This document shows, piece by piece, positions 45,903-57,587 of a stretch of 64,000 nucleotides of DNA. Location of the stretch: positions 20,449,164 through 20,513,163 of the forward strand of contig CM055074.1 of assembly GCA_029204045.2 (NCBI GenBank), in the 5' to 3' direction. Both the position numbers and the translations under genes were made by a program. The DNA is from Tillandsia leiboldiana (lineage: Eukaryota > Streptophyta > Magnoliopsida > Poales > Bromeliaceae). The notes under the pieces are model-generated. The model was not told the origin of the DNA. It was given only the letters and a program-made list of their open reading frames with translations, and made no database searches. Each line of letters opens with the position of its first letter. The stretch's first letter is position 1.

Positions 45903-46645
45903 GTCCCCAAAGTTAGAAGCTCCAAAAGAGGGAGAAGGAGGAGGTAGAAGAGCATAAGTAGGAGGAAGAAGAAGAAAGAAGAAAAGAGAGAGCAAGGAGA
46001 GGGGTACTGTGCGGTGCACAGTACCGGGCCAGCCCAGCACGCTGCCCAGCTCGCGCGCACGCGGGGGCACGTGGCGCCCATCCGGGCACCCTGCCCCTGG
46101 GCCGATGGCCCGGATGGGGCCACGCCCGACGGGGCGCCCGCCATTGGCGTGGTGCCGCGTGTCCCCTACGTGGGGACGCGCAGTGCGGCGCGGCGCACGT
46201 GGGCGCGCTCTGCCCAACGCAGGCGCGCCACGTGGCCCGCGCCCGCCTCTCCTGAATCACCGCGTGGAAGCCCGAGCAGCCGCTGCGCCTGGTGCACGCG
46301 CGCTCCCGTGGACCGGCAGTCTGAAAAAGATCCAAATAAGCTCCAAAAATGCCACTTTTTGCTTTTTTCGCGCGCTGAGTCCAATTCCGGCCTCCAAAAT
46401 TTCAAATAATGCAACCAAATAGCCGTTTTGATCATTTTTCCGCGCTGAATCCAAATACGGTGTCCGTTTTGCACGAAACCACTTTTATTTTTCGACGAAA
46501 CTCCCAAATAGGCAATCTTGATCCATTTCTTGCACTGAGTCCGTTTCTTGGGTCCGATTTGCACGCAACCAACACTATCCACAGAAATAGGCCTCCACAA
46601 GCTGTCGATCACACTGTAATGACTACCAAAATCCGGGTCTTCACA
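45903..46645 (-). repeat. Solo LTR X, second piece
   Basis: It continues X after the A insertion. It has a purine-rich stretch (about 45925-46000), a GC-rich tract (46000-46320) with CACGTG at about 46067 and 46228, then AT-richer sequence to TTCACA. GTAGA follows. No gene is supported; the GC-rich frames on both strands are composition artefacts. Confidence 0.8.
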
Positions 46646-46650
46646 GTAGA

Positions 46651-46805
46651 CATCCAAGTGACTTCTCGTGATGGTCACGCTCTGTACTCTTTTTCTCCAA
46701 CAACCACCTGCACATTCACTCCAGTGTCCCCACACTGTTGACTCGAGACTCGTTTACCCTAAAAAGGAAGCGACATGTGCACCAATCTCAACGGATCAAT
46801 CATTG
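46651..46805 (-). repeat. Copia-type LTR F, piece 2
   Basis: This short piece of F lies between X and D. It ends CATTG (46801-46805), which pairs with CACTG at 60545-60549 as the target site of D with one mismatch. Confidence 0.6.
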
Positions 46806-49754
46806 TGTCACGCCCCGACGTCGAAACTGCGACCCGGGCTCGCCAACAAATCCGCCGACCATACGGGAAGCCCCGTATAGACGAAGCGACTAACCTGCAA
46901 AAGATCAACTACACTATACAGATATCAGAGCTGAAAAGTAAACTGCTGAAATAAATATATACAACTCCTCAAATAGTACATGCCAGGACCTCACAAAACA
47001 TAAGTCACTCCAAAAGTAAAACTCTCAAAAGTAAAAATATACATGATACATCCCAAAATCACTAACAGTACTAGTACATCACCAAAAGGGTACATCTACT
47101 CTCACTGGAAGAAGACTGGTAGGGATCTAGCTCGCGACTCCCTAACCTCGATCAGCAGGATCAGCAACTGGAGCAGCAGGAACTGGAGTAGAGGTTCCTG
47201 GGGAAAAAGTCACCACGACGGGTGTGAGAACTACATCCCACAGTAGTTCTCAGTGGTTACCGCCAACAAGCCCGACGGTCTGCCCACTAAGTCTACTAGA
47301 GGCATAAAGTAACAAATGCAGTACTGAAAGTAAAGGCTGAAAAATAACTCTACAGCTACTATGCCTCTATCTAAATGCTCAAGGAGTGGAACAGATGGAA
47401 ACATGATGCATCTACTATCTCTCACATATAATCACCCAATCTACACTGACTGCTACATAGGGTCCAGTCAAACCTGCGCCTACCTACTGCCGTTACATCC
47501 AAGGAGGACCGGACTTACGTAGGGCGTCCGTGACTGCCAAAACTGGCCCAGCCAGAGGGACTGCGTCGACAAGTCGCGATAGCAAGTAACAAGCCCAACT
47601 CCGGAGTGGCACTCGAGGGGCGCAACCCCACCGAGGAAAGTATCCGCGCATCTCTGTCGAGCTCAAATGTGGCTCATGCAGGCTATAGTCCAAATCAACG
47701 ATCACTAAGATCGACAGTCACCAGCAATACCAACTCTCACTCACAGGCTGGAAAACCACACAGCCGGGACCCACCGTCGACTCAAACGGCTCCCAAAATA
47801 AAACACAGATCTAAACACTACTACCAGACTCCACTCGGCCCCCAGGCGTGAGTGTAACATGCATCCCACAACAACCCGACCACTCAGCCCACTACCCAGG
47901 CGAGGAAACTCTAAGTCCAGGTAAAATAATAGATAACAATGTGGGAATGTCTAAAGCATAAATAACCTAGCCCAAGTTGGAGTTTTCTACTAGTCTGGTT
48001 AAACATGTAGCATATGACGGGGTGCTAGGTCAAGTTCCAAAGATAGCATTTAATTTAACATATTTAGGAAGCAATAAATCAATATGATCATCATAGCAAC
48101 ACAAGGAACATCAATTCTCTCTTACTAGCATGCTTCCTAATACACTCACAATCATGTATGTTTCCTACAATATAGAATTAATGATCAGCCCACCGATTTT
48201 GAAGACGAAGCAACCCACCTGGAAGTGCAAATCGATCCAAAGTCCAAAAAGGTTGAAACTGCACAGAGACAATCCTCAGATTTCCACAATGCCAACGGGT
48301 CCAAAAACACCTCCTGGGTACAAAGATATAGTCCAACATTACAATCAACACAAAATTTCCAAGTGTACCATCTGCTGAAAATTCAGTCCCAAAAAAGCTT
48401 AATTATCACCTGCGAGATAAAATCCAAAAATTCCAATAAAAATATGTCGGCAATCCTCGCAAAGCGTAAATGTCAATCGACTCCTCACACATTGAAATAT
48501 GATCCTTGAGTGCAGAAATAAAAATCCAACAATGCGCTGCTGTCCAGGAAAAACCACCAGCAAACCAGGGGCTTAAAGATGTACCAGAAACCCCTAAAAA
48601 TACTCAAATCTGGAAGAAATGAAAAATACAAAAATCGTAGATTTACCTCTCATGAATCCGACGCCGCAAAAATATTCCAAATATTCTGTCGGAGTAGCTC
48701 TGTGGATTTCGTGGACCGAAACGCGACGGAAATGGGCCACCAACGAAAGAACGTCGCACTGCGCTAACTCGCCGAAGATGTCGATGCCGCGGCCTCTAAA
48801 AATTCCGAAACTCCTTCGCAAGATGCAAAATAAGATGAAGATCAAACTCACTTGAGGGCTCAGAGGCAAAAGAGCTTGGGAAAAAGGGGTAAAAGGCCCA
48901 AGAACTCGGCCTATTTATAGGCCCTCACCAAAAAGTCCAAAAATCCACCCTTATTGGGCTTTTGGGCCCAGATTTCGGGCGCCCGGAACATTCGGGCTGC
49001 TACAGTGAGCCCAAAAGACGCCCCGGCTCGGCCCACAATCAGTGCCCGAATCCTCCTGGCTCCGACGCGTGTCCCGAACAGCGGACAGCGCGTGCGGAGC
49101 CAGCAGGCTTGCGCCACGTGGCCCCGACCGCCGAACGTGGGGCGGTGGCGGCCGCCAATCGCAGGGCGCCACGTGGCACCCCCACATCGGCGGTCGCCTG
49201 CCCCAGCTGCTCCCCCTGGCGTATGGACCCCGCGCGCGTGAGCCGACCACTCTGAGGCCGTCACGTCGCCCGCCCCGGTCCATGCGCCAGCCGGCGTGTT
49301 TCCGTGGACCGCGTCGCGAGAGCCCGCCAATCACAGGTTGCCACGTGTCCCCCGCGCCCGGTCCATGCACCAGCGCCAACTCTCTGTGGACCGCGCCGCG
49401 TGCGCCGGCCAATCCGAGGCTGCCACGTGGGACAAGGCCGGTCCACGGCTTCCCCCATGCACCAAAATGCGCAGAAAACTTCCGGGAGTTCGTTTTTGGG
49501 CATCCGGACTCCGAAAAAGGTAAGTAAATAGCCGATTTTCGACGTTTTCCGCGCTGAATCCAAATATGACCTCGGATTAGCCTAAATCCCTTTCTAAATT
49601 CCAACAAAAATAGCCGGGAGGCAGGCTCAATCCCGAAACCTCACAGAGTCCGTCCAATGCGTCCATTTGATGCGTTGCGGATCCGACACACCAACAATAG
49701 GTGTTCTACATCATGGGTCATGGGAGAAGCTACACGGGGATCGGGGCTACTACA
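46806..49754 (-). repeat. 3' LTR of D (element orientation)
   Basis: Minus-strand LTR with a GC-rich U3 holding CACGTG at 49115, 49170, 49342 and 49424, and a TATA box CTATAAATAG at 48920-48911. The strip 47050-47700 is related to X and C. Downstream on the plus strand TCCTCCCCCACTAAAAG (49755-49771) is the reversed polypurine tract. Confidence 0.92.
48911..48920 (-). promoter_or_regulatory. TATA box of the 3' LTR of D
   Basis: CTATAAATAG on the minus strand, about 200 bp downstream of the nearest CACGTG core in transcription direction. The other LTR has the same word at 59699-59708. Confidence 0.65.
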
Positions 49755-49814
49755 TCCTCCCCCACTAAAAGAAAGTTTCATCCTCAAAACTAAGAAAAAC
49801 AAAACAAACATACC

Positions 49815-50506
49815 TCAGCCGGAAGCCTCGAACAAGAAGGGATAGGTATCTCTCATCACCGTCTCTAGCTCCCAAGTAGTCTCACGCTCCTCGTGATTGC
49901 TCCACAGAATCTTCACATATGGAATAGCTCGGTTGCGCAATTCCCTCACCTCGCAAGCCAGAATCCGCAACGGGCGCTTCTCATATCCAAGGTCCTCGCC
50001 GATCTCCAAGGAAGTGAAGTCAATGACGTGCGAAGGATTGAAAACGTATCTCCTCAGAACCGAGACATGGAAAACATCATGAACTCCGGCCAGGCGTGGA
50101 GGAAGAGCAACTCAATATGCCACAGGGCCTACCCTCTCGAGTACCTCAAAGGGTCCAATAAAACGGGGACTGAGCTTCCCACGAACTCCAAATCTCCGGA
50201 CCCCCTTCGAAGGCGATACTTTCAAAAAGACATGATCACCAACCTGGAACTCTAGGTCTCGCCGCCGAGTATCAGCGTAGCTCCTCTGTCGACTCTGGGC
50301 TGTCTCGAGATGTCGGCGAACTAATCTGACCTTTTCTTCAGCCTCTAGCAGTAAATCAGGTCCCAAAGTCCTCCTCTCACCCACGTCACTCCAATATAAG
50401 GGCGACCGACACTTGCGTCCATACAACGCTTCAAACGGAGCCATCTGAATGCTCGCTTGATAGCTGTTGTTGTACGCAAACTCAACCAATGCTAAGTGTC
50501 AGTACC
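49815..50506 (-). pseudogene. pol: C-terminal integrase and chromodomain-like tail of D
   Basis: The minus-strand continuation of the integrase frame past solo LTR E. It reads VEFAYNNSYQASIQMAPFEALYG, then the SH3-like region (VGDHVFLKVSPSKG), and, after TGA at 50112-50114, the tail with IPYVKILWSNHEERETTWELE. Another in-frame TGA is at 50499-50501. Removing E and one TSD copy (2649 bp, divisible by three) leaves this in phase with the integrase part upstream. Confidence 0.82.
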
Positions 50507-50887
50507 ACCCTTGTAGTGATCCGGCCTTTCGGGGTATTTTTGACTTACATATAGTCATTTAAGCCTTTAGGTGAAATAAATTATTCAATTCTTAAAAGTT
50601 GGCCATTGTGAGGTGCTGGTATTTTTCTGCGATAGAGCGCGGAAAAAGAAAGCCAACGATGCGATCTGATCTGAAATCCGATATCGGGATCTCCCGGAAC
50701 GGAATTCCTAGTGATACGGTGATTAAGTCATGCATCGGAATCCGTGCAAAATATCTTGCACCCATTAGAGATAAGGTGGGTTATCTCGTAGGGGATAATT
50801 AATTAGTTAATTAATTATCCATGAGGGAAAATAGAATTCTCTTATGTACTAATTAAAAAGAGAATTAATTAAAGATTTAATACGAGC

Positions 50888-50895
50888 TATATAAG
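50888..50895 (+). promoter_or_regulatory. TATA box of LTR E
   Basis: TATATAAG just before an AAACCCTAATCGG-type leader. The A LTR has only TTTAAAAG at the matching place (about 4971). Confidence 0.55.
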
Positions 50896-51234
50896 GGATC
50901 CCGATTATCGGAAAGAAAAGAAAAGAAAGAAATAAAAACCCTAATCGGTGAGAAGAGAAAAAGAAAAGAAAAGACGGAACCCTAGCCGGAAGAAAGGGAA
51001 AGGAGAAAGAGAAGGAGCCCGATCTTCCCGGACACCGAACCGAAGGCAAGAACGCGACCGGACAACCTTCCCGTCGATCTTCGGTTAGTAAAATAATTGT
51101 TATAATTTATTGGGATTTTTCCGTCGTCTCTTTTGTTTGAGTTCTTGATTTCCCCGTCGTATCCGTCACCGTCGCCGTCGTCGTCGTCATGCTAGGGCAC
51201 GGAACGGATGGCGGGGAGGAGAGTCACGGACGGC

Positions 51235-51730
51235 ACCCATGCGGACCCGCAACCGCGCGGGCACCGCATGGGCGCCGCGTGGCTACCGCACGGACGGCAC
51301 CCATGCGGACCCGCAACCGCGCGGGCACCGCATGGGCGCCGCGCGGCTACCGCGCGGACCCGCAACCGTGCGGGCGCCGCGCGGCTGCCGCACGGGCGGC
51401 ACCCGCGCGGACCCGCAACCGTGCGGGCACCGCGCGGGCGCCGCGCAGCTGCCGCGCGGACCCGCAACCGCGCGGCCGGCACCCGCGCGGGCCCGCAACC
51501 GTGCGGGCGCCGCGCGGGCGCCTCGCGGCTGCCGCGCGGGTGGCACCCGCGCGGACCCGCAACCGTGCGGGCACCGCGCGGGCGCCGCGCGGCTGCCGCG
51601 CGGGCGGCACCCGCGCGGACCCGCAACCGCGCGGGCGCCGTGCGGGGCCGCACCCGCGCGGGCACCGTGCGGCCGCCGCACGGGCAACACCCGCGCGGGC
51701 ACCGCGCCGCGTGGGCGTCGCCGCGGAGAC
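51235..51730 (+). repeat. GC-rich minisatellite in LTR E
   Basis: Repeated words of the form CGCGCGGACCCGCAACCGCGCGGGC and GGGCGCCGCGCGG. It lies at the same place as the minisatellite of A but with a different unit. Long open frames on both strands (up to about 270 codons) result from base composition. Confidence 0.9.
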
Positions 51731-53160
51731 GCGCCGCGCGGTTCCGAACCGCGCGGGGTTCCGGCGGACGACGACGGCGGCGCGGGATTTCCGTTTCGTC
51801 AACCCGGGCGGTGTTGGACTTTTCCGTCAAAAAGAGTAAATTGGGTCTTTTGTTTTCGGATGTTAGTACGCGTTTTGACTATAGTTATCCTTGCGGACTT
51901 TCTTTAGGTCCAAGTGCGCAGCGGGGGTGCGCGAAGGATTCAGGTGTTCCGATTTCTCTTCAAATAGGTGGGTACGGTTGCGATAAGTGCAACAAGTGCA
52001 GTAAGTGCATCTATCATCATTAAAGTGCTCTTAATTTATCTAACAAAGTAGATGGACAGTTTAACCTTTCGCATAATTGTGTTTTATCTAACAATTGAAG
52101 CGGCTACGGTCGCGGTGCTCACTACACGCCGATCTCGGCAAATCCGTGTTCGGATGCTGCACGTACACAGGCGGATTGGCCTCCGCATGGGTGTACTTTT
52201 CCGAAGAAGTGGTCTCTATTGACCCGTGTACCTCACAAAGGGGTGGGTGCCGTGAGGACCTCTTCGCGCCCGCTGAAAATAGCACACCAGCACCGCGAAG
52301 GGGTTAAATGCATCAAAGAGGTGTTTGCGCACGAGGGGAGACTTTAGTCTCGCCGACAAGGACTCAGGGGTTGGTGCCCAACTTAATTGATAAATCTGGG
52401 GTTGGGGCCCAGCTTAAATATGTGCAGGGTTTTAGCGAAAGGTTCCGGTGTTTTCGGTTTGCTCCTTATTCCTTATTGTTATTAGACATCTACTTTGTTT
52501 GTCACTGACATTACCCACTCCGTGACAGGTGTTACGAGGTGCGTTAGCCGGGAGGGCGGTGAGACTGCGTCGCGAGGACCGTAGTCTGATACTTGGGTTT
52601 ATTATCTCATTTCCCTTATGCCTTATTTAGTTAATCTGCTTGTGGATCGTATTAGTCGTGGACATGTATTACTTAGTGCTGTGGATGAGGTGTACATTTA
52701 TACTTTGATGCTTTTAGTGATGTTTTCATATGCGGCATGTTTTCAAGATAAACCAAATGATTTCGAAAACATTTTCTCAAAACGAAGTGCCGTGTGGGCA
52801 CGGGTTTTGCAACCGTGGGTTTTATCCTTTCTAAACACTGATGCCGCTTTAGTATTCCGCTTGAAAATAAAACAACAAGGTGTCGAGTGGACACCAGTCT
52901 TTTAAACATTATTTAACCTACTGTACTCTGTTTGACGATGTATGTCTATTGTATGGTTGATGATTGATGTATGTTGTTGTAAATGAGACGCCGTGCATAT
53001 ACAAAGGAGACTCTGCCCATGGGCAGAGAGAATTTGTGTATGTGGCGGTCTGGCACGCACCGGGGATGAGGTTTAAGTTACCTTGTTAAAAGGTGAAAAA
53101 ATAATACACGCAATTTTCCGCTTTGATAGACTCAAAAACCCCCGGGGGCGTGACAACCCT

Positions 53161-53651
53161 CCTCCAAAATCCTGGATGCACGCTCTCAACATATCCTCAA
53201 GGGTCTGTATGGTGCGCTCAGACTGTCCATCGGTCTATGGGTGGAATGCTGTGCTAAACCGGAGCTGTGTCCCCAAAGCTGTCTGTAGACTCCCCAAAAA
53301 ATGTGATACAAACCTCGGGTCCCTATCTGATACGATCGAGGCGGGTACACCATGAAGCCTCACCACCTCATCTAAGTACAACTGAGCAAGCTGCTCCAAT
53401 GGCCAACTCACCTGCACAGGTAGAAAGTGAGCAGACTTGGTGAGTCTATCCACGATAACCCAGATCGCGTCGGCTCCACTCTGCGCCCTCGGCAGTCCCG
53501 TGACGAAATCCATAGTGATGTGATCCCACTTCCACTCGGGAATTGGAAGACTCTGTAACTTGCCAGCAGGAACACGGTGCTCTGTCTTCACTTGCTGACA
53601 AGTTAAACAGTGAGCCACGAATCTCCCAATGTCCCGCTTCATTCCTGTCTA
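53161..53651 (-). pseudogene. pol: Integrase core of D
   Basis: The minus-strand frame has HCLTCQQVKTEH (zinc region), MDFVTGLPRAQSG with the first catalytic aspartate, and SDRDPRF with the second. The conserved TDGQSE with the glutamate follows only after TAG at 53235-53237. A further TAG at 53649-53651 replaces an expected tryptophan. The frame then meets solo LTR E. Confidence 0.85.
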
Positions 53652-53728
53652 CCAAAAGTGTGCCTTGAGGTCCTTATACATCTTAGTCCCACCAGGGTGG
53701 ATGGTATAAGGTGTATAATGGGCCTCTC

Positions 53729-55702
53729 TCAAAATCTGGTCTCTGATCTCAGAATCCATAGGCACACACACTCGGTCCCTATACCGAAGTACTCCCGGGC
53801 ATCCACTGAAAAATCCCCTATCTGCTCTGTCTGAATCTGCCCTCTGATCCTCGTCAAGTGGGGGTCCTCACTCTGTGCCTCTCTAATCCTGTCCAACAGA
53901 GTGGGCTGCACGACCATAGACATAAGTCTAGCAGAGACCCCAGGGGATACAACCTCGATCTGTAAGCGCCTCATCTGCTCAACTAGCGGTGCCTGTGGTG
54001 TAATCATCATACTCAAGCTCTGCACTGTCCTCCTACTCAAAGCATCTGCCACTACATTGGCCTTACCGGGATGATACAGGATGCTCACATCATAATCCTT
54101 CAGTAGCTCTAGCCACCGGCGTTGCCTCAAGTTCAGCTCCTTCTGAGTAAACAAATACTTCAAGCTCTTGTGATCAGTGTAGATCTCGCAGTGCTCTCCA
54201 TAGAGGTAATGCCGCCACAATTTCAAAGCAAACACAACGGCTGTAAGCTCCAAATTATGCGTAGGGTAATTCTTCTCATAATCCTTTAACTGTCGTGAAG
54301 CATAAGCAATTACCCTACCATGCTGCATCAGTACACAACCCAATCCGCTGTGAGAGGCGTCGCTGTAGATCACAAATCCATCACCCATCATTGGCAATGC
54401 TAAAATCGGTGCTGAAATCAATCTCCTCTTCAGCTCCTCGAAGCTCTGCTGGCACTGCTCAGTCCAAATAAACTTTGTCCCCTTCCTAGTCAAACTGGTC
54501 AGAGAGGTAGAGAGCTTCGCAAAGCCCTCCACAAACCGACGGTAATAACCTGCTAAGCCCAAGAAGCTCCGGGCCTCAGTAACCGTCGTCGGTCTAGGCC
54601 AATCCCGAACAGCATCAATCTTCATCGGGTCCACTGCCACTCCTGCGGCTGATACAATATGGCCTAAAAATGCAACCTCCCGAAGCCAGAACTCGCACTT
54701 CTTAAACTTGGCATACAGCTTCTTCTCTCGCAGAAGCTGCAGCACTATCCTCAAGTGCTCCTCATGCTCCATATCACTCCGGGAGTAAATCAAGATGTCA
54801 TCGATTAATACCACCACAAACTGGTCCAAGTACGGCTGAAATACCCGGTTCATCAAATCCATAAATGCGGTAGGGGCATTAGTCAAACCAAATGGCATCA
54901 CTGTGAACTCATAATGCCCATACCGAGATCTAAAAGCCGTCTTGGGGATGTCCTCGGCCCTCACCCTCAACTGGTGGTAACCGGACTGGAGATCAATCTT
55001 CGAGAACACCGAAGCTCCCTGCAACTGATCAAACATGTCATCAATCTGTGGTAAGGGATACTTGTTCCGGATGGTCACTTTGTTCAGCTCTCTGTAATCC
55101 ACACATAATCTAAGCGACCCATCCTTCTTCTTCACAAACAACACCGGCGTTCCCCACGGAGATACACTGGGTCTAATAAAACCCCTGTCCATCAGATCCT
55201 GCAACTGTTCCTTCAGCTCCCTCAACTCAGCAGGTGCCATCCTGTAAGGTGCCTTCGAGATTGGCGTGGTTCCTGGAACCACGTCAATCACAAACTCTAT
55301 CTCCCTCTCCGGCAGCATAGTCGTCAACTCAGGGGGAAACACATCTGGAAACTCGCGGACAATAGGGATATCCTCGAGTCCCAGTGCCGCCATAAGCACC
55401 TCGACAATAGTCGCCAAGAAAGCGGTACAACCTCTGCTCATCATCCGCCTAGCCCTCGCCGAAGAAACAGTCACTGCGAATAGTGTGCTCTGGCAGCCTC
55501 TGAAAATGAACTCCTCCTGCCCAGGCTCGTGGAGGGTCACAGTCCTCTCTCTGCAGTCGATGGTGGCAAAATACCGCGACAACCAATCCATACCAAGTAC
55601 AACATCGAAATCCTGAAGCTGCCGCAAGACAAGCAAGTCTGTCGGCAAGATCCAGGATCCCAACTGTACGGGGCAAGCCCTACAACACTCCTCAACATGC
55701 AA
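53729..55702 (-). pseudogene. pol: Protease end, reverse transcriptase and RNase H of D
   Basis: A 657-codon minus-strand frame in phase with gag. It holds the protease end (FDVVLGMDWLSRY), reverse transcriptase with LRLCVDYRELNK, LTNAPTAFMD and catalytic LIDD near 54800 (most relatives have FIDD or YIDD), RNase H with YSDASHSGLGC, TDHKSLKYLF and HPGKANVVADALSR. The first ATG listed is not a real start, since the frame should be one gag-pol polyprotein. A frameshift near 53795 ends the phase before the integrase zinc region. The protease active site DTGASHSF lies just upstream (about 55808-55790), preceded by TGA at 55820-55822. Confidence 0.88.
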
Positions 55703-55822
55703 AATATGATCTGGAATCTGAACCTCTAATGCATGTGATAATGAAACTATCTCTATACCATGTAGGGATGCAAATGCTCTACTGATGAATGAGTGTGAAG
55801 CACCGGTATCAAAAAGAGCTCA

Positions 55823-57289
55823 AGCACAAACTGCAGAAATCAGAATAATACCTGCGACGACGTGGTCGGCCGCTGAAGCATCCTCAACCTGAGGGGCATA
55901 AACTCGCCTACTTGGTGCTGGTGGTCGTCGCTCTGGCTGTCGCGAGGAAGAAGCGTGATCAGGCCTACCATAGGCCGCAGAAGGTCCAGCCGTTTGTAGA
56001 GGAATAGAGGGTGCTGAGGCTGTCGAAGTTGCTGGGAAGCCTGCTCTGGGGCACGACGCCTGGAAGTGGCCAGTCTGCCCACAGCGAAAACATCGGCCCT
56101 GCCTCTGAGTACACTGGCTCGGTGGGTGCGGTCCTCCACAGATGACACATCTGTCATGGCGCGACTGCCGCTGGGACTGCTGCTGCTGTTGAGACTGCTG
56201 CTGCCGAGGCGGTCGACGCTGCTGCTGCTACTGCTGAGAGTGACGGGGTGCACCTGACCTCTGGCGCCCCTGAAACCCATGACCCTAAGGAAGGAATCGT
56301 GGAGGTTTTAGGGGTCCCTGACGACTCGTCTGTCCCTCATCCACCTGTGCTGGGCGCTTCGCCCCCGGAATCACTGCGGGAGCTGGAGCCACCTCGTCCA
56401 TCACTGCCTCCCTGCGCTCTACATAAAGCGCCTGCTCCATAGAGTCATCCAACGTCTGCAGTCTGCGCGAACGGACGAATTGATAAATGTCTCGGCGCAA
56501 CCCTCGCTCGAACATGTAGATCCGATGCGCCTCGTCCCTTGCCTCGTCCCTGGCCGCGTGTGGTACACTGGCCAACAGCCGGTTGAAGTGTGCGATGTAC
56601 GCGTGCACAGGACGATCTCCCTGTCGGAGATTCTTCAACTCCTCCTCCAACCTCTGCCTAACACTCTCCAGGAAGAAGGCTCCAAGAAGTAAACTGCGAA
56701 ACTCCGCCCAGGTAAGAAGTTGAGTCCCAGGCGGACCAACAGGTTGAACACGCCGCCACCAAGCCTCAACGTTGTGCTCCAAGAAGTTCGTCGCCAGCAG
56801 AACCTGAAACCGCTCCTCGATAAACAGACTCTCAAAATGTCGCTCCATCGCCGTGATCCACGACTCCGCCTCCCACGGCTCCGAACTCTGCCCCGAGAAA
56901 TGAGGCGGGTCAAACTGGCAGAATCTCATCAATATATCTACCACCTCTCGCTGCTCTGTAGCAGTCAACGGTCCTGCCGACCCAGACGGCGGTCTGCTGG
57001 AAACCGGCGCAATAGGGGCTGCCGGTGCCGTCGGTACAACAGGGGGTGCCACGGCCGGTGAAGAATGTACGGGGGAACTCTCCGGGGGTGCTACAATTGG
57101 CTGCGACCTCTGCTCAAGCATATGCATCATCCGGTCCATGGCCTCTTCCTGGCGCCGGGAAGCCTTCTGCATCAGGGCCATCTGGGCAAGGAGCTCCTGT
57201 ACCTCACTCTGCTGGCCCTGGCCCGACTCCTGCTCAGGCTCAGAGGAAGAAGGCTGCGAACGCGTCATGATCCTGCGCCGCGGAGGCAT
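55823..57289 (-). pseudogene. gag: gag of D
   Basis: It starts MPPRRRIMTRSQ at ATG 57289. A glutamine/glutamate-rich helical segment (about residues 25-65), a proline-rich linker and the capsid domain follow (EPWEAESWITAMERHFE near residue 138; LKNLRQGDRPVHAYIAHFNR). In-frame TAG codons stand at 56285-56287 and 56228-56230. The zinc knuckles CVICGGPHPPSQC and CFRCGQTGHFQASC follow in the same phase (56149-56050). A short repeat ARDEARDEAHR is present near residue 250 where C has RDESHR. Similarity to the gag of C runs over the whole length. Confidence 0.88.
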
Positions 57290-57566
57290 CGCTCACACCT
57301 CAGGCAAACAAAAACCGGTCAGAACCAAAACAACGCTCGACCCAATCCAGCGAAAGTCAAAGGCATGTCCCCCTTCCTGTAGCACTATGTTGTCTGCAGC
57401 CAACATAGTCGCCACCGAGAGAAGACATGTCAATCACTCATCCCATCCCTTGGGCGAGTTTAGAACTCAATCAGGACTCTCGCTATAAATCACGGCTCTC
57501 TCGTGAGTCATCCTAGGGTCCAACCACAAGCCAAGGGTTTCTAAGTCCACAATGACCTACATCCTA

Positions 57567-57579
57567 GGCTCTGATACCA
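57567..57579 (-). other. Primer-binding site of D
   Basis: On the minus strand TGGTATCAGAGCC, 8 bp inside the 5' LTR end at 57588; initiator-Met tRNA type. Confidence 0.92.
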
Positions 57580-57587
57580 CTCTAATC

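Larger units (their letters stand above)
1365..46645 (-). mobile_element. Solo LTR X of a gypsy family, minus strand, split by element A
   Basis: The LTR runs from TGTCACGCCCCGG (1365) to ...TTCACA (46645) in two pieces, 1365-4582 and 45903-46645, about 3.96 kb once A and its second TSD copy are removed. The same 5-bp GTAGA stands at 1360-1364 and 46646-46650, so it is a complete insertion with no internal region: a solo LTR. Large parts resemble the LTRs of C (reverse complement) and D, for example the GGCGAGCCCGGGTCGCAG module and the strip from 1760 to 2350, so it belongs to the same broad family. The distal piece holds a GC-rich tract with CACGTG motifs (about 46060-46235). No coding sequence is credible within it. 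Confidence 0.85.
50512..53155 (+). repeat. Solo LTR E, a diverged relative of the A LTR
   Basis: 2644 bp from TGTAGTGATCCGGCC to CCGGGGGCGTGACA, flanked by ACCCT (50507-50511, 53156-53160). It follows the A LTR in layout: AT-rich palindromic strip, TATA box, AAACCCTA leader, GC-rich minisatellite, then a U5 with related words, but with many differences, so it is a distinct subfamily. No internal region is present. The insertion is in the integrase of D. Confidence 0.92.

Noticed and set aside
51189..52023. Frames up to 271 codons in LTR E
   Set aside because: Translation of the GC-rich minisatellite; no start context, domain or conservation of frame.
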